A DNA stretch of 64,000 nucleotides from Fomes fomentarius (lineage: Eukaryota; Basidiomycota; Agaricomycetes; Polyporales; Polyporaceae), in assembly GCA_022606135.1 (NCBI GenBank), contig JABYQN010000008.1:2356001-2420000 (forward strand), given 5' to 3'. The notes below the pieces were generated by a model that made no database searches, was not told the DNA's origin, and saw only the letters and a program-made list of their open reading frames with translations. This document shows positions 42,818-54,388 of this stretch, piece by piece (the first letter of the stretch is position 1; each line of letters starts with the position of its first letter). The position numbers were made by a program, and so were the translations under genes.

Positions 42818-43676
42818 GACAGTTCGTCACCGATATGTCGATACCCCTCAATCGCCTCCATCGCCTCCATCGGCACTAGTACTCCTGGTCCACCGTGCAC
42901 CACATTGTCGGTGGTGGTGATGGACTTGTCATCCGCGATTCGTGGCTCACGAAGTTTTGTATTCACCGTGGCCGCCGGAGATCGTAGATGGTGAGGTGCA
43001 AATAACGGGCGTGTGAGTCCTAGTAGATGGCGGGGCGAAGGGGATATGCGAAGCGCGGCCTGAACGCTTCCCTTGCACTATCGCATCATCGCCCGTCTTG
43101 ACGTTACGTAGTCTTGCACTGCCTTCCTGCAATGTCGAACCTTCCTTTTACTACTGTTGTTACGCGGAGTCTGTGCGCCGATATGCACTCTTCGTGTGTG
43201 ATTCGTGACTGCCGCGCGACGACTGCTGATGCCTGTCCGGCGGGAGGGTTACCTGCCTGCGAAAAAGGGATCGAAAGTGCTGTTGAGACACGGTGGCGCT
43301 CGAGTCGACAGCCGGAAGCAGTATAGAGCATGGCCCATTCGCCGATACTAGCTCTTGATGAGGTAACTTCATAGTTCGGGATTGAAGTCAATCTGTGTGA
43401 CCGTTCAGAATCACATCTGTGTCAAATTGGCGAAACTTGATCAGTATCGGAACCCATCTCGTCGCTCTGATACTGTTGAAGGAAGCGCAACGTGCAACGG
43501 GCAACTTTGAAAGCTCGCCATTGTGAGAGCGGACTCGGACATATGGCCGGAATACCGAATTTGAGTTCCCTACATCAGTACATGGCGGCGATGAGTAGCA
43601 GTCAGCATTCGGTCAGGTATGTAGTTATATATCCCCACGTACCATGCTCCGATGAAAGCCTACTCTGCCCTCCCGA
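42818..43676. other. Intergenic, 0.86 kb, contains old class 1 tail
   Basis: The first 200 bp hold the out-of-frame remains of the upstream gene's tail (a VDGEVQITG stretch at about 42985-43011). The rest is non-coding up to the promoter of the next class 1 gene. Confidence 0.45.
43626..43632 (+). promoter_or_regulatory. TATA-like element of the 43.7 kb class 1 gene
   Basis: TATATAT about 45 bp before the ATG at 43677, in the spacing expected for a core promoter with a short leader. Confidence 0.5.
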
Positions 43677-45300
43677 ATGTCGACACTCCTTCATATTTCT
43701 GTCCTTTCCGTGTTAGTCACAGTCTCCGCTTCAGTCATCACCGTCAACGACGACGACCCGATCATTCAATACTCGGGATCATGGGTCAAGAATCCGATAC
43801 CAGATCCACAACACCACAATATCGGTGCATCACTTTCGTTCAGCAATGTTTCGGGCGCGATAGCAGTCCTGTCCTTCTCAGGGGGTAAGCATGATACTAG
43901 TATCTCACCCTACACTCGATGCTTAATGAGACTGGGCCCCTGCAGCAATCCGAGTCGCAGTGACCGGAGCGTTTCCGATCCCAGGAGTATATGACATGGC
44001 GTCACAATACAGCATCGACGACGGGGAGCCAGTACAGTACAGGCCTCCAAGCACGATCGTAGAGGCCGAACATCGCCAGACATTCTTCCTCTCCAACCCC
44101 CTCCAGACCGGCGTACACAAGCTGGCTATAGAGAACCTCGGTCAGAACTTCTACCTGGATGCCATCCAGTTCACCACCGCTTCCGGAGGACCTTCTCTCC
44201 AGACCACGTTCATTGCGGGTCCTACTCATACGGATTCACCAATCGTTCCGGGCTCTACTCATACGGGCTCACCAGTCGTTCCGCCGACTCTGACAACCTC
44301 AGCAGCAGAGACATCCTATCCGCCCAGCTCAGCACTCATAGGCGACACAGCACGCTCGTCTAGCAGCATCACAGTCATCGCGGCTTCCCCATCACCACAG
44401 CCAAGTAGTGGTACCTCGTCAGCAACAGCAAGTAGCGTGTTACCTTCACAGGTGACCTCCGCGTCCAGTACGGCAGCTCCGGGCGGATCTGCTACAGCGT
44501 CACCCGTGCCCAGAGCAGCCGTACAGCAGCGAGGCCGGCCGAAGGCGATCCCTTGGGCGTACATAGCCCTTGCCGTCGTGGGTTTCCTGTTGATTATTTC
44601 TGTCGTCTGTTGGGTTGCCTTCTGCCTCTGGACGCGCCGAAGACGAAGGGCAACTAGCCAGAGAGACAAGATCACATCGGACGGTGAGTCGGGGGTGTCC
44701 ATACATAAAGCATGGGATCGGAGGCTTACTCACTCAACCCCCTCGTTAGATCCCATTTCGGGTTGGACCCCCTCCTTCCATCAGCGTCACTGTGCGGAAG
44801 TGGAGTCACAGTCGACGTTGACAGTTCGTCAAAGCGGAGCTGCATCGAGTCGCAAGGATGAATTGAGCCCCGAGGACAGTGCGAGCATGCGAGCAAACCA
44901 GGCGCTCGATCTTCTCATTCAGGCAGCGAACCTTCAAGGGGAGAAGGTGGCAGAGTACGAGGATACCTCTGGACGGCGACACGACCCCCTTGCGTCGCCT
45001 CTGTCAGATGCGCCACCCGTCAAGCCTGATCACCAAGTCAAGTGCGGCGGCCAGTCATCCACAATAGCATTGTCTCCACCACACGCAGGTGCAATGCCTG
45101 CTGACAGTTACAGTTACACGGCCTTTCCGCGTAGACGGCGAAGGTCTGTGGACGGAGGTGTGCGGATCACAGGTGGACCGGTATGGGTTCCAAGCAGCGC
45201 GGAGACTTCGACTGAACAGGAGGCCGACATGAGCGAGGTCGACGTGAGAAGTGCAGCGTCGACGCTCCCACCTCTGTATCAGCCTTATCCCCTGACATGA
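43677..45300 (+). CDS. Class 1 membrane protein, intact, DGGVRI and PPLY tail
   Basis: Exons 43677-43884, 43946-44683 and 44750-45300 give 498 residues. Intron 2 is 66 bp and has no stop, so read-through would add 22 residues; splicing is preferred because the same juxtamembrane phase-1 intron occurs in the paralogues. Signal peptide about 1-19. Ectodomain: NDDDPIIQYSGSW, DPQHHNIGASL, VAVTGAFPIPGVYDM, YSIDDGEPVQY, HKLAIENLGQNFYLD. The stalk includes two copies of a THTxSPxVP unit. TM helix about 273-298 (IALAVVGFLLIISVVCWVAF), then LWTRRRRR. The tail includes SPEDSASMRANQALDLL and ends RRSVDGGVRITGGPVW (D at about 450) with STLPPLYQPYPLT (PPLY about 489-492). Confidence 0.85.
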
Positions 45301-46033
45301 TGCAGACCTCAAGAGGGCTTCGGTTGAGAAGGTCATCGTGAGCTACATAAATATCTCCGGATTCCTATTTGGGTTCAGAAACGCGGTGTAGTTGGATACC
45401 AGTGGCGACGGTTGAGATTACTGCTATCCCTTACTGGTCAGTGTTAATACCCGTGATCGGCTATAGTAGTACGAGACCAGACCCACGCAACGGTGGTACG
45501 TGCCGTCTGAGGGTGGTAAGAATGACTGTTAGCATCCGCAGAAGACAGACATGACAGATAGAAGTCTGCCCTGTGTGAACACGAGACGTGATGGATGCAC
45601 GTACCAGGAAGGAATGTCCTCGCGCCTTCCAGCCTCCAAACCTATAAGAGGCAATGGCACAAACTGCTCTGGAGAGAGAACGTACTTCAGTGACAGCACT
45701 CGCATCATACGTACTCTGTCTACCTGTACTCGCAAATGGGCCTCAGCGGCTGTAATAGCAGGAGCCCGCATCCTGTGCTCACAGCTGCATATGACAAACA
45801 GACTCGGTCAAAACTGAAGAGGAGAGACAGAGTTCGGTCCTCATCCACTTCGACACACCTTCGACATCGCAGCGACGTCAGCTCGGCACACACGATCGCT
45901 GCTCTCTTCGACGAAGATCGAAGGAGCCCGCGAACAACGGGCGATCTGTCAATCCTGTCCTAACAGTGGCCAGGCCAGTATACAGTGCAGGCGCAAAGCA
46001 GCCACGAACCCCCGCCTATCCTCGTATACCAGC
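45301..46033. other. Intergenic between class 1 genes
   Basis: About 730 bp, 3' UTR of the previous gene and promoter of the next. No element recognised. Confidence 0.4.
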
Positions 46034-47602
46034 ATGCTCACCCCGCTCCTTACGGCGTTGGTCGCCCTCGCGAGGGCGATACCAGTGGCAACCTTGATAA
46101 TCGACAACTTCGACTCGAGTGTTCTCTACTCGGGCCCATGGGTCAATGACCCTATCGCGGACTCGCAACACTTGAACTACGACGCTACGCTAGCGTACAC
46201 GAACAAGTCTGGCGCACAGGCGACGCTGACTTTCTCGGGTGGTGAGTGCCGATCGTGTCCACTGTGGGAGGGAAGAGATGGGCTTGACAGTGTACAACAA
46301 CCAACAGCAATCGGAGTGAACGTGTATGGATCCTTCCCAGTTGCAGGGACATTCATCCTGCAGTCGCGGTACAGCGTCGACGGGACAAACACCACGATGT
46401 ACCAGCCACCGGGCACCATCACAAAACCCGTGTACCGACAGCGATTTTTCCAATCCCAGCCCCTTTCTCCGGGGAGCCACACGCTCGTGATCGCTAACCT
46501 GGGAACGTCCTTTTACCTCGATTATATCGACCTCATCATGGCACCCACGCCGGCTGCCTCTTCCTCGATACGACCGCCTCCTTCAAGCTCTGCGACGGCG
46601 AGTGCATCCCAAACTCAGGCTCCAGAATCGAGTCAGGGGGCTACGTCGACCGCACTCCCTGAATCGCCCCCAGCTGCGAGTCCATCGCAAGGTACATCGC
46701 CCTCGTCCGAATCACAGAGCCAAGCGCTTGCGGATAGCATCGCACTCACCTCGTCAACCCCGAGCGGCGGAACCTCCTCATCATCGACTGTACTAGGGAC
46801 TAGTTCGACGGTGGACGTCTCTACTACATCGAGCGCAACGATCGTAGATGCCACGACCTCCGCAACAAGACAACGGTCTCATGGGTTGCCGCTGGGAGCG
46901 TATATCGGTATCGGGGTTGGAGGGTTGGTCGTACTTCTGTGCTTAATCGGTGGGGCTTGCTTGTGGCATCGTCGCCGGAAGCGTTCCCCGTCCAAACCTC
47001 AGGATGTTAGCCCGTTTGGTGAGTGACAACATTATCTGGCTAGAGGTTGGTTGACTCACGGATGTACAAACTAGATCCGCGCTGGACGTCGCTGGCAAGT
47101 GAATCCGAGAAGCGCGTGCTCAGTCAGAGCTCGGGATCTTCCAGTGTTGGCCATGGCACCACCGTACGCTCCCGTCGATGAACTGCAAAGCGAGAGCGGC
47201 CGGAGCATACGCACGAGCACGCGTCACAGCGGTCAAGTCAGGCTCGTAGATATAGACGGGGAAATGGACGAACATACCGAGATGCCAGCACCATATCAAC
47301 CCCTCGCGTCCCCGTCCTCCGCTTCTCCCCTCATCTCACCCCAGCGCCGCGTCGCTGGCGTTGGAGACGAAGGGTGGTCTCCTCTCACAAGCTCTCCTCA
47401 AACTGCAACGCCCAGCACCCCACCCGCGAAGTGGAGACTCCGGAAAGACATACCTGAAGCAAACAGACGGCGGTCTGTCGATGGCGGAGTACGCATTGCG
47501 GGCGGCCCCACCAGACTTGAGGCTTCGGACCTGAACGATGTCGAGGTGCGCAGCGCCGCATCCACACTCCCTCCTTTGTATCAGCCCTATGGGTCTTCGT
47601 AG
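46034..47602 (+). pseudogene. Class 1 membrane protein, frameshift in the tail exon
   Basis: Exons 46034-46241, 46308-47018 and 47075 onward are in phase. Exon 1 is 208 nt, as in the neighbour. Ectodomain: IDNFDSSVLYSGPW, DSQHLNYDATLAY, VNVYGSFPVAGTF, YSVDGTNTTMY, HTLVIANLGTSFYLDYI; stalk; TM helix (GIGVGGLVVLLCLIGGACLW); then HRRRKRSP. Exon 3 starts DPRWTSLASESEKRVLSQ, but against the paralogue at 57.2 kb about two bases are missing near 47140, so this frame stops at 47179-47181. The rest of the tail (MAPPYAPVDELQSESGRS to RRSVDGGVRIAGGPTR and STLPPLYQPYGSS) is intact in the other frame up to 47602. An acceptor at 47098-47099 could in theory splice straight into that frame and skip the break, so expression of a full-tail variant is possible. 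Confidence 0.75.
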
Positions 47603-48091
47603 TCCCTCATTCGAATTGAGTATCTATTTGGTTCGATCGATTCGTCTAGAGTACATATCGCCGGCTCGTGGACTAGGGTCGAATTGTCGTTGTAGCATCA
47701 GTAGTTCTATACGAGACCTAGGGATATTGACTCGGACTCAGAGAGCTGCCGTTGTAGACAGAAACAGCAGGCGGCGATTGGATTTTTTGGCAGCCTGAGC
47801 GGTGACAAAGAAGGAAGAAAGAGCGAAATACGTAGGCAGCGTTGGCAGCCGCGTCCTTCGTTGGGCGCTAAGCTAGTCCGATGAATACGGAAACATACTT
47901 CGTACAGATCCAAGCACGTAGGCGACGGTGTACAGCTCAGAAAGGCAAGCTACATTTGAGTGAAATGTCCGACAGTACAACACCTGAGCAAAACCTGAAG
48001 TGCGGCGGAGAAAAATAGTGAATCGTGTGTAGTTTGAACGAAGATCGAATGTGGATGAGGAAGGATGTGTACGCAAGAGAGTCCAACAGAA
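47603..48091. other. Intergenic between convergent genes
   Basis: 3' flanks of a class 1 gene and a BTB gene. The block gggtcgaattgtcgttgtag near 47680 is shared with 3' regions of the minus-strand class 1 copies (57.1 and 52.3 kb), so it is old 3' UTR. Confidence 0.45.
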
Positions 48092-49184
48092 CTACCAGCC
48101 AAACACGTTCAGCCTGGCACGCTTCGACGACTTGGGATGCATAGCGCGGTGGAAAGCATGCCAAAACGCGTCGTCTCCCTCTCCATATGCTCCGTACCGC
48201 AACTTCTCCGCTTTTTGCAGTAGGTCGAAGTCCTCTTGCGCAAATTCGAGCGTCGCAGAGTTTGCTATGCGAGATAGACAGCCGTAGAACTTCCAGTCCC
48301 GGCTCACGAAGACCTGATAGAGTGCGTGGCTCATGAGCCACGGACTCAGACGGTCGAGCTCGTACTTCCGTCCGAGAGCAACGAGCCGGAGCGCAGACTC
48401 GTAACTCATGGTGGAACCTTCGGGCCTGCGAGTGCCGTATGAGGGGGTGAGCCATTGACTCAGAAACCGCGCCTCGAGGAGGATGCGGCAGGAAAGAGCG
48501 TCGGCGCTGCTAATGAATGCGAGTGCTTCGGCCGCAGACATGTTATTGTGGCGCGATTTGAGAAAGTATCTGTAGGGCGAGTGAGTAGGTAGGTACTAAG
48601 TGTTGCGAGCGGATCGTGACATACTGCTGATCTTTGGTCGCCCGTAGGACGTCTTTCAACCCCCCAACGGAGACCCCCTCGGGAGCGCGGTATAAAGGGA
48701 GACCGTTGTAGTGTGCGGCGCCACGACCCTCCTGAGCGAATGTCCGGGCAAATACAAGGGAAGCGCACGCTAAGAGAGCGACGTGGACCTTGAATAGCAC
48801 GTAGCGCCCGGTTGCGTCGTCTCGCAGGAGGATGTAGACGTTGTTGTATGGGTACTGTGCACGAGACATCTTCCACGCGTCGTCGTGGCCCCGCGGTAGA
48901 CTTGCAGTGTCACGGCGCGAGGCAAACTCTGCATCTTCGAGGAGGTCCTCAGGGTGTGCAAGCGGCTGCAATGCGTCGTCGCTGAGTGTCATTGAGAGTG
49001 GTACCAGAGCTTCACTACGAAGTTCGTTGAGTGTGTAAACTGGATCGAAGGCGGGCTGCTGCATATCCTGATTGATACAAACTCGTCAGCGTATGGCGGG
49101 TGGAAGCTTCCAGGGAGTACTCACCTGGCTTGAAGAGCTGCGGCGCCGAGAAATGGTACGGACAACACTTAACAATCCTGGCAT
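48092..49184 (-). CDS. BTB/POZ-like protein
   Basis: Exons 49125-49184, 48625-49067 and 48092-48569, introns 57 and 55 bp, give 326 residues. After MPGLLSVVRTISRRRSSSSQ and an acidic region comes a BTB-type core: NNVYILLRDDATGRYVLFKVHVALLACASLVFARTF (given here in part: KVHVALLACASLVFA), then LPLYRAPEGVSVGGLKDVLRA and KDQQYFLKSRHNNMSAAEAL across the intron. The C-terminal half is helical (ALRLVALGRKYELDRL, HALYQVF). Proteins of this shape usually act as homodimeric or Cul3-type adaptors, but fungal-expansion BTB proteins like this are uncharacterised. It lacks the WCDxC..WW end of the other three BTB genes here and so belongs to a separate subgroup. Start chosen because the 20-codon exon joins in phase with no other upstream ATG needed. 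Confidence 0.78.
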
Positions 49185-49897
49185 GGTGATTCTGAAGACT
49201 GGAGGGAGGAGGGTGATACAAGAACGACGAGGGTAGGGGGCGCAAATATGCGGAGACGACTTGGAGACCTTCCCTCTCGCAGGGATGGTTTTATACCCTG
49301 CACTCTGTACGATGATACTAGTACGAGTGGCTCATGCGACAAAGCAAGACACGGCGTGACTGGTACACGTGCCCGAGTCACGACGCGCACTACGTGGGAC
49401 GAGTGGCGTGCTGTGTTACGATAACCCCGATCCTGTGCAGAGTACGTCGGCGGCACAATGCAATAGCATGTAAATTCAGTCGAGGATAGTCCGATACGAG
49501 GCTAAAGGCTCTCACCATCATCATCGAGCACAGCAGCGGCACCTTGAGGCAAGAAGAAGCATGCCAAGCTTGACCGTGATGTCTTCGTGTACTACCTCGT
49601 TAGCCACTCCTCGATACCGGCGCGGGAAGAGGGTGAAGGACCACGACGCGAGAGCATCATCTGGGCTGGAAGAGATCAAGAATGTCTGGGATCTACCTGC
49701 TCATCATCGAAACATGCGGTGCCTTCGAGTCGAGATCACGTCCGTGAGAATGCCGCAAACCCAATCTTATGCCTCATCACCATCTGTCCACCGATGCCGC
49801 CGAGCCCAGCACATTCTCATATTAATAAGGACTCTAGGCAGCGTCCAACACCGCTTCCCCACCAAACCCTCTCTCTCGCCTAACTCGACTACGCACC
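49185..49897. other. Divergent intergenic region
   Basis: About 710 bp between a minus-strand BTB gene and a plus-strand EthD-like gene; likely a two-way promoter region. Long antisense frames here are not supported. Confidence 0.4.
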
Positions 49898-50839
49898 ATG
49901 CCAGTCCCCTCGCGCGGCATTCTCCTCGTCTATACCGATCCCGGACGCGCAGTCCCTTCGCCCGTGTACGAGAGATGGCACGACACCGAGCACGTATGGC
50001 CTCTACTCAACCTCCCAGGTCCGCTCTTCCTCACCGCTACACGCTGGACGGCCGCAGACACGAAGACGCCTGGCCATCTCGCGATATACGACCTCGCTTC
50101 GCCAGGCGCCGTGCACGATCCGAGCTACGCCGAACTGTTCGACCCAGAGTACGACTCGGACTACGACTCGGACAGGACAGACAACGGGCGCATGGGGCGG
50201 AGAAGCACGCTGAGGAAGGAACCTCGCGTGGACATCGTACGGAAGGTGGAAAGGATGGAGAGGAGGGTGTACGAGCCGCTCATCGACGAATCGCACGCAA
50301 GCCGCCGTGCCGCCGGTGCCGCCGGCCCAGTGCCGACTCCGACTTTATCGGACCAAGGCAGCTCGAGCGACGAAGACGAGTACCCACCGCCATACCAGCC
50401 AGGCAAGTACATGACGATTGCGGAGATGGAGTTGGAGACGTATGCCGAGGCCGAGTTCAACCGTTGGTTCGACGAGGAGCACATCCCCCTGCTGGCGTGC
50501 GTGCCAGGCTGGGTGCGCAGTCGGCGCTTCGTCTTGAAGGAGGTGCTGGACACGGACGGGACGAGTGTGGAATGGGACGGAGATGGAGACGGAGAGGGCA
50601 CGGATAGCGAGGGGAAGAGAAAGCGGACGGAGTGGTATGGGAGTGGAAGAGAGGTGAAGGAGGAGCGGCCGCCGAAGTATCTTGCTCTTCACGAGTGGTC
50701 GTCCTTGGACGCGTTTCGCACGAAGGAGTTTAAACGCGCGACGACGACCCCATGGCGGATGGAGGTGCTGAAGGAGGATAGGGTCATCAAGTACGAGATG
50801 CGGGTGTTTAGGGTGGCAAGGAATTGGCAACGGTTTTAG
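49898..50839 (+). CDS. EthD-like dimeric alpha/beta-barrel protein
   Basis: Single exon of 313 residues. It has two halves of the ferredoxin-like type: residues about 5-85 (GILLVYTDPG, YERWHDTEHVWPLL, ATRWTAADTKTPGHLAIYDL) and about 180-310 (AEFNRWFDEEHIPLLACVPGWVRSRRFV in part, KYLALHEWSSLDAF, WRMEVL). The F/Y-x-x-W-x-D-x-E-H-x-P/W-L pattern in each half is characteristic of EthD/ABM-like folds. The linker is acidic and contains EYPPPYQPG, a PPxY motif. A paralogue lies at 53336-54052 on the other strand. Enzymatic activity, if any, is unknown; relatives act as small monooxygenases or dimeric binding proteins. Confidence 0.82.
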   Translation: MPVPSRGILLVYTDPGRAVPSPVYERWHDTEHVWPLLNLPGPLFLTATRWTAADTKTPGHLAIYDLASPGAVHDPSYAELFDPEYDSDYDSDRTDNGRMGRRSTLRKEPRVDIVRKVERMERRVYEPLIDESHASRRAAGAAGPVPTPTLSDQGSSSDEDEYPPPYQPGKYMTIAEMELETYAEAEFNRWFDEEHIPLLACVPGWVRSRRFVLKEVLDTDGTSVEWDGDGDGEGTDSEGKRKRTEWYGSGREVKEERPPKYLALHEWSSLDAFRTKEFKRATTTPWRMEVLKEDRVIKYEMRVFRVARNWQRF

Positions 50840-52310
50840 GTAGTGGTACGGTCGACTGCATCGTAGTACGCGGTGCGTGGAGGGTCGAATTCATCCCATG
50901 CACTTTAATCAGAGGTCAATCGTCAGTATGCTTGGATGCTCCCGACGATCTCACTGCACCGGTCGACCACTACTGAGCAAGTAAAAATACTACGAGCCAT
51001 CGGAGCGCTAGCTGAGATCTCGCCCACCAGATCGCTGCTGCTATCCGAGTGGTCAAACGGCGGGTCCTGAGGAAAAAACAGTCCAAGAAAACTTCTCTAA
51101 CTCGTCGAATGCAGGTTGTGAGAGAACGTTGTCAAGGTCGAGTGAAGCGAACAGTCGCAAAGCCAACTTGCAGGGTGCGTTACGAACGTGGTGGCTGACA
51201 ATGACAGTGGATGTGGTCAGACGCAATGTTTTCCAACACGACCGACACACAGGAGATCACGAAGCCGGGGTAGGTAAATTCGAGGCGCTGCAGCGCACGT
51301 AAGGACGAGATTCCTGCATTGTGACAAGTCAAACATCATTACTGATTACTGTAGTTGGAATGTGGAAATCAGTACCTTCATAATCAACGGTATACTGCGC
51401 GCCACCCCATGCTTGGATCTTGAGGACCGTGATCTAATCGCCCCACACTGGCAGCGAAAGATCACAGTCTGTGTACAGATATAGCTGTCGAAGAGCTAGA
51501 TCGTGAAGGGGTGCTCAAACGGATGACAGAAGCAACACCGTACCGAGAGCGAGGTGGGGCTACGGCATCGAGAAGGATAAAGACCCGGGTCAGGGAGTAT
51601 GTTACGTTTGTCCTTGGGATCATGCATGTTGCCGAACACCGCATTCAGAGAGAGTGAGCGACCGTACGGAGAATAACTCCGCGGTGGCAAGGCGAGATGA
51701 TCTAGGTTCCTCTCTAACCCATGCACTGAGGTCGATGGAAATGGACCGGACAAGCGCACCGAGTGCTGGAGACGCATCGATAGCCTGGGCAAACTGAGCG
51801 AATACGGTTTCTGAGTCCGAGAGGTGAGCCTTTCAGAAGATACAAGGTTGAGCGAGCCCAAAAAGAGTACAACATGTACGAGCGCATGCCGCTAGAGTCT
51901 TGTTGGGCTTCTCATCCTATGCGACGGCGTCGAAGACCAGAATAATGACATCGAGCGGTAGAGTTTGCCGTGGCATGGCGGGAGAAACAAGTACAGGTTA
52001 CGGTGACAGTAGGAGGCGGAATGGTTTTGTTCTTGCAGAGGGGCCGTCACTATGGCGTATAGCAACTGTGACAACTTTCATCGCTGGCAGCACTGAAAGA
52101 ACAACTTCTTTTGGCGACAACCGTCAGTGACAGTGTACGTCCGGGCCGTGACCAAAGTCCGGACCGAATTGTAGTGACGTCATATGTTCCCACGCATCAA
52201 TACGCAACTCAATCGTATACTACTCGCCTGTATGGATCTACTCAAACTAGTTACAACGACATTCGACCCTGGCAACATGTTCAAGTCCACAGCCGGTGAT
52301 GAACCCAATA
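50840..52310. other. Intergenic, 1.5 kb
   Basis: No gene supported. The last part (52130-52310) is 3' flank of the class 1 tail fragment that follows on the minus strand. Confidence 0.4.
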
Positions 52311-52650
52311 GATATCCAATCCGAGCATAGGGCTGATACAAAGAAGGGAGTGTGGATGCGCGACATCGTTTAGGTCCGGAGCCCCAGGCCTCAGGCCTTA
52401 AGCTGCATGGCCCCTCGCCCGCAATGTGTACATTGCCATCGACAGACCGCCGTCTGCTGGCATCAGGTATGTCTTTCCGTGGTCTCCCCTTTGTGGTTGG
52501 GGTGCTGGGCATCGAAGCGTGAGGCAAGCTTGTGAGAGAGGACCATCCTTCGTCTCGGACGCCAGCTACGCGGCCCTGGGGGGGGAGAAGCAGACGACGG
52601 CATTTCGGCATGCTCCTCCATAACCTCGTCTATATCTACTGGTGCACGAA
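52311..52650 (-). pseudogene. Class 1 tail exon fragment
   Basis: On the minus strand this contains only the distal tail of a class 1 gene: VAGVRDEGWSSLTSLPHA, a KGRPRKDIPDASRRRSVDG stretch and NVHIAGEG where intact paralogues read GVRIAGGP, and STLPSLYQPYA at the end. A GGGGGGG run at 52578-52584 (Cs on the minus strand) interrupts the frame. No ectodomain or TM exon lies upstream, so this is an orphan duplicate. Confidence 0.7.
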
Positions 52651-53335
52651 CAGCTTCAAGCCACTAGTGGCTTCATATACCCCTCGTCTGAGTGCACGAG
52701 CTCAAGAATGAAGTTGGAGAAGGCAGGCGCGACCCGACTGCCCAGGCCGAAAATGTATACGTCGCGTGTTGCGCGTCTAATCAGGTGAGCTTCCAATGCA
52801 CGACTGAGAACATACCACACCGGCCGAACGCGTAGCGAGCATATGGAGTATTCAATCCCAGAGGACAGTGACTTGCGATCTCGCTTATGCGCACCTCCCA
52901 GGCACTCTCGTGTGAGGAAAAACTCGCAAAAGGCGACGCGGTATTTGTCCCCATGAGAAGCTTCGCAGTCACAAGGGGCCGGCCAAAGATACCACCGCGG
53001 CGTCAGCGAAACCGGCTGGTTCAGTGGGTGCAGCTTGTCGTGCATGCCGGTCTCATAGATCCGGACGACCCAGTACGATTTAACCTGGCTATCAATGGCA
53101 CCCACGGTGCAGACCTTGGACAGTACTGGTCCTGCAATGCTTAGACGAGCGGCGGCGCGCGTGGAAGGCGAAAAGAGAAGATTGGTGGCAAACGATGAAC
53201 GACTTGTTTGCACTATGATAATACATTGCTCTAGGCTCTGCGAATACTTCACCCCAAGTGTCGTTCTAGCGAGATTGGCGTGAGTAGGAGGACTGAGAGG
53301 TAAGATAGCGGACCTCATACGGTTCGGACGGTTCC
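52651..53335. other. Intergenic with an unexplained open frame
   Basis: The minus strand is open for 220 codons (52656-53318), but no domain, splice structure or family similarity supports a gene. Treated as non-coding. Confidence 0.35.
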
Positions 53336-54052
53336 CTACTTCCTCTCCCAGCTGCGCAGGAACTTGAAGATGCGGGGTTCAAACACAGACGAGTACCCTT
53401 GCACCTTTACCATCCACTCCGTCCCAATTGCCTGCTTCGCCTCCTCAGTCTGGAATGCGTCGAGGCCAGACCACTCGTGGATAGCGAGGTACTTGGGCGC
53501 GCGCCCTCCAGGTCCCTTAGGCTTCAAGGAGTCATCCGTTCCGCTCGCGCCGGAGTCATCCAGGACGAAGCGGGTGCTCCTGACCCACTGGGGGACCTTG
53601 GAGAGCAATGCGATGTGCTCCTCGTCGTACCAGCGATTGAAGTCGTCCTCGTGCTCTTCCGGGACTTGAATTGAGACGACGGAGGCATATGGACCGGGGC
53701 TGCGCACGTCGTATGCATCGCCTTGGCGCGGAGGAACGGGGACATCGACCTTGGTGTAAGTGCGCCGATCGAGGACGGCGACACGGTTGATTATGTCTTT
53801 CTCGCGCTCGCTACGGGTATCTGCGAGGGTTGAGTATGGAGGTTGGTTGACGGCACCAACGTCGGTGAGGTCGTAGAGGGCAAGGTAGGAAGGTTTCTGA
53901 GAGTCGACTGCGACCCAGCGGGACCAGGATTGGAAGGCGGGGATGGGAAGGCGGAGAGGAACGTGTTCGTTGGAGTACCAGTCATTGTACTCGGCGTCGT
54001 CGACGGCGCCGGGTTCGGAGAAGACGAAGAGAATGCCTGGCTTGCCTGCCAT
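53336..54052 (-). CDS. EthD-like dimeric alpha/beta-barrel protein (paralogue)
   Basis: Single exon, 238 residues from the ATG at 54052 (MAGKPGILFVFSEPG), chosen over an in-frame upstream ATG because the fold begins here exactly as in the 49.9 kb paralogue and because a TATA-like element sits about 52 bp upstream. Two halves: YNDWYSNEHVPLRLP with YLALYDLTDVG, and FNRWYDEEHIALLSKVPQWV with KYLAIHEWSGLDAF. The acidic PPxY-containing linker of the paralogue is replaced by a short VDVPVPPRQGDAYDV stretch without PPxY. Confidence 0.82.
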   Translation of the reverse strand: MAGKPGILFVFSEPGAVDDAEYNDWYSNEHVPLRLPIPAFQSWSRWVAVDSQKPSYLALYDLTDVGAVNQPPYSTLADTRSEREKDIINRVAVLDRRTYTKVDVPVPPRQGDAYDVRSPGPYASVVSIQVPEEHEDDFNRWYDEEHIALLSKVPQWVRSTRFVLDDSGASGTDDSLKPKGPGGRAPKYLAIHEWSGLDAFQTEEAKQAIGTEWMVKVQGYSSVFEPRIFKFLRSWERK

Positions 54053-54103
54053 GCTCAGTGCAGTGTGGGTGGAGAGTTCGCAGTCGTAGGCCAAAGGCGA
54101 GTC

Positions 54104-54110
54104 TATATAT
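54104..54110 (-). promoter_or_regulatory. TATA-like element of the 53.3-54.1 kb gene
   Basis: TATATA on the minus strand about 52 bp upstream of the chosen ATG. Confidence 0.45.
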
Positions 54111-54388
54111 GTGGGATAAGTACGAAAGTGACTTAGAACGTCATCTCTTCCCACAAGCGACCCTACCGGTCAACCGGAGTACTAGTCAGCAATCACAGTG
54201 TTCCGCCTCTCACTTCAATATTTAGCAGAATATTAGTGACGTCATCTGTTTCCACGGTCATGCCCGCAACGATAGTAATACCGTGACTGAGTTGGACGCG
54301 GAGCTTAACTTCAAGTCTGTACTTATGGAAATACTGTTACAACGGCATTCCCTAAACATGGTCTGGCAATCTTCTAGACGAACGAGGA

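Noticed and set aside
52656..53318. 220-codon open frame on the minus strand
   Set aside because: No recognisable domain, no promoter element, and a plus-strand frame is open over part of it. Would need transcript evidence.
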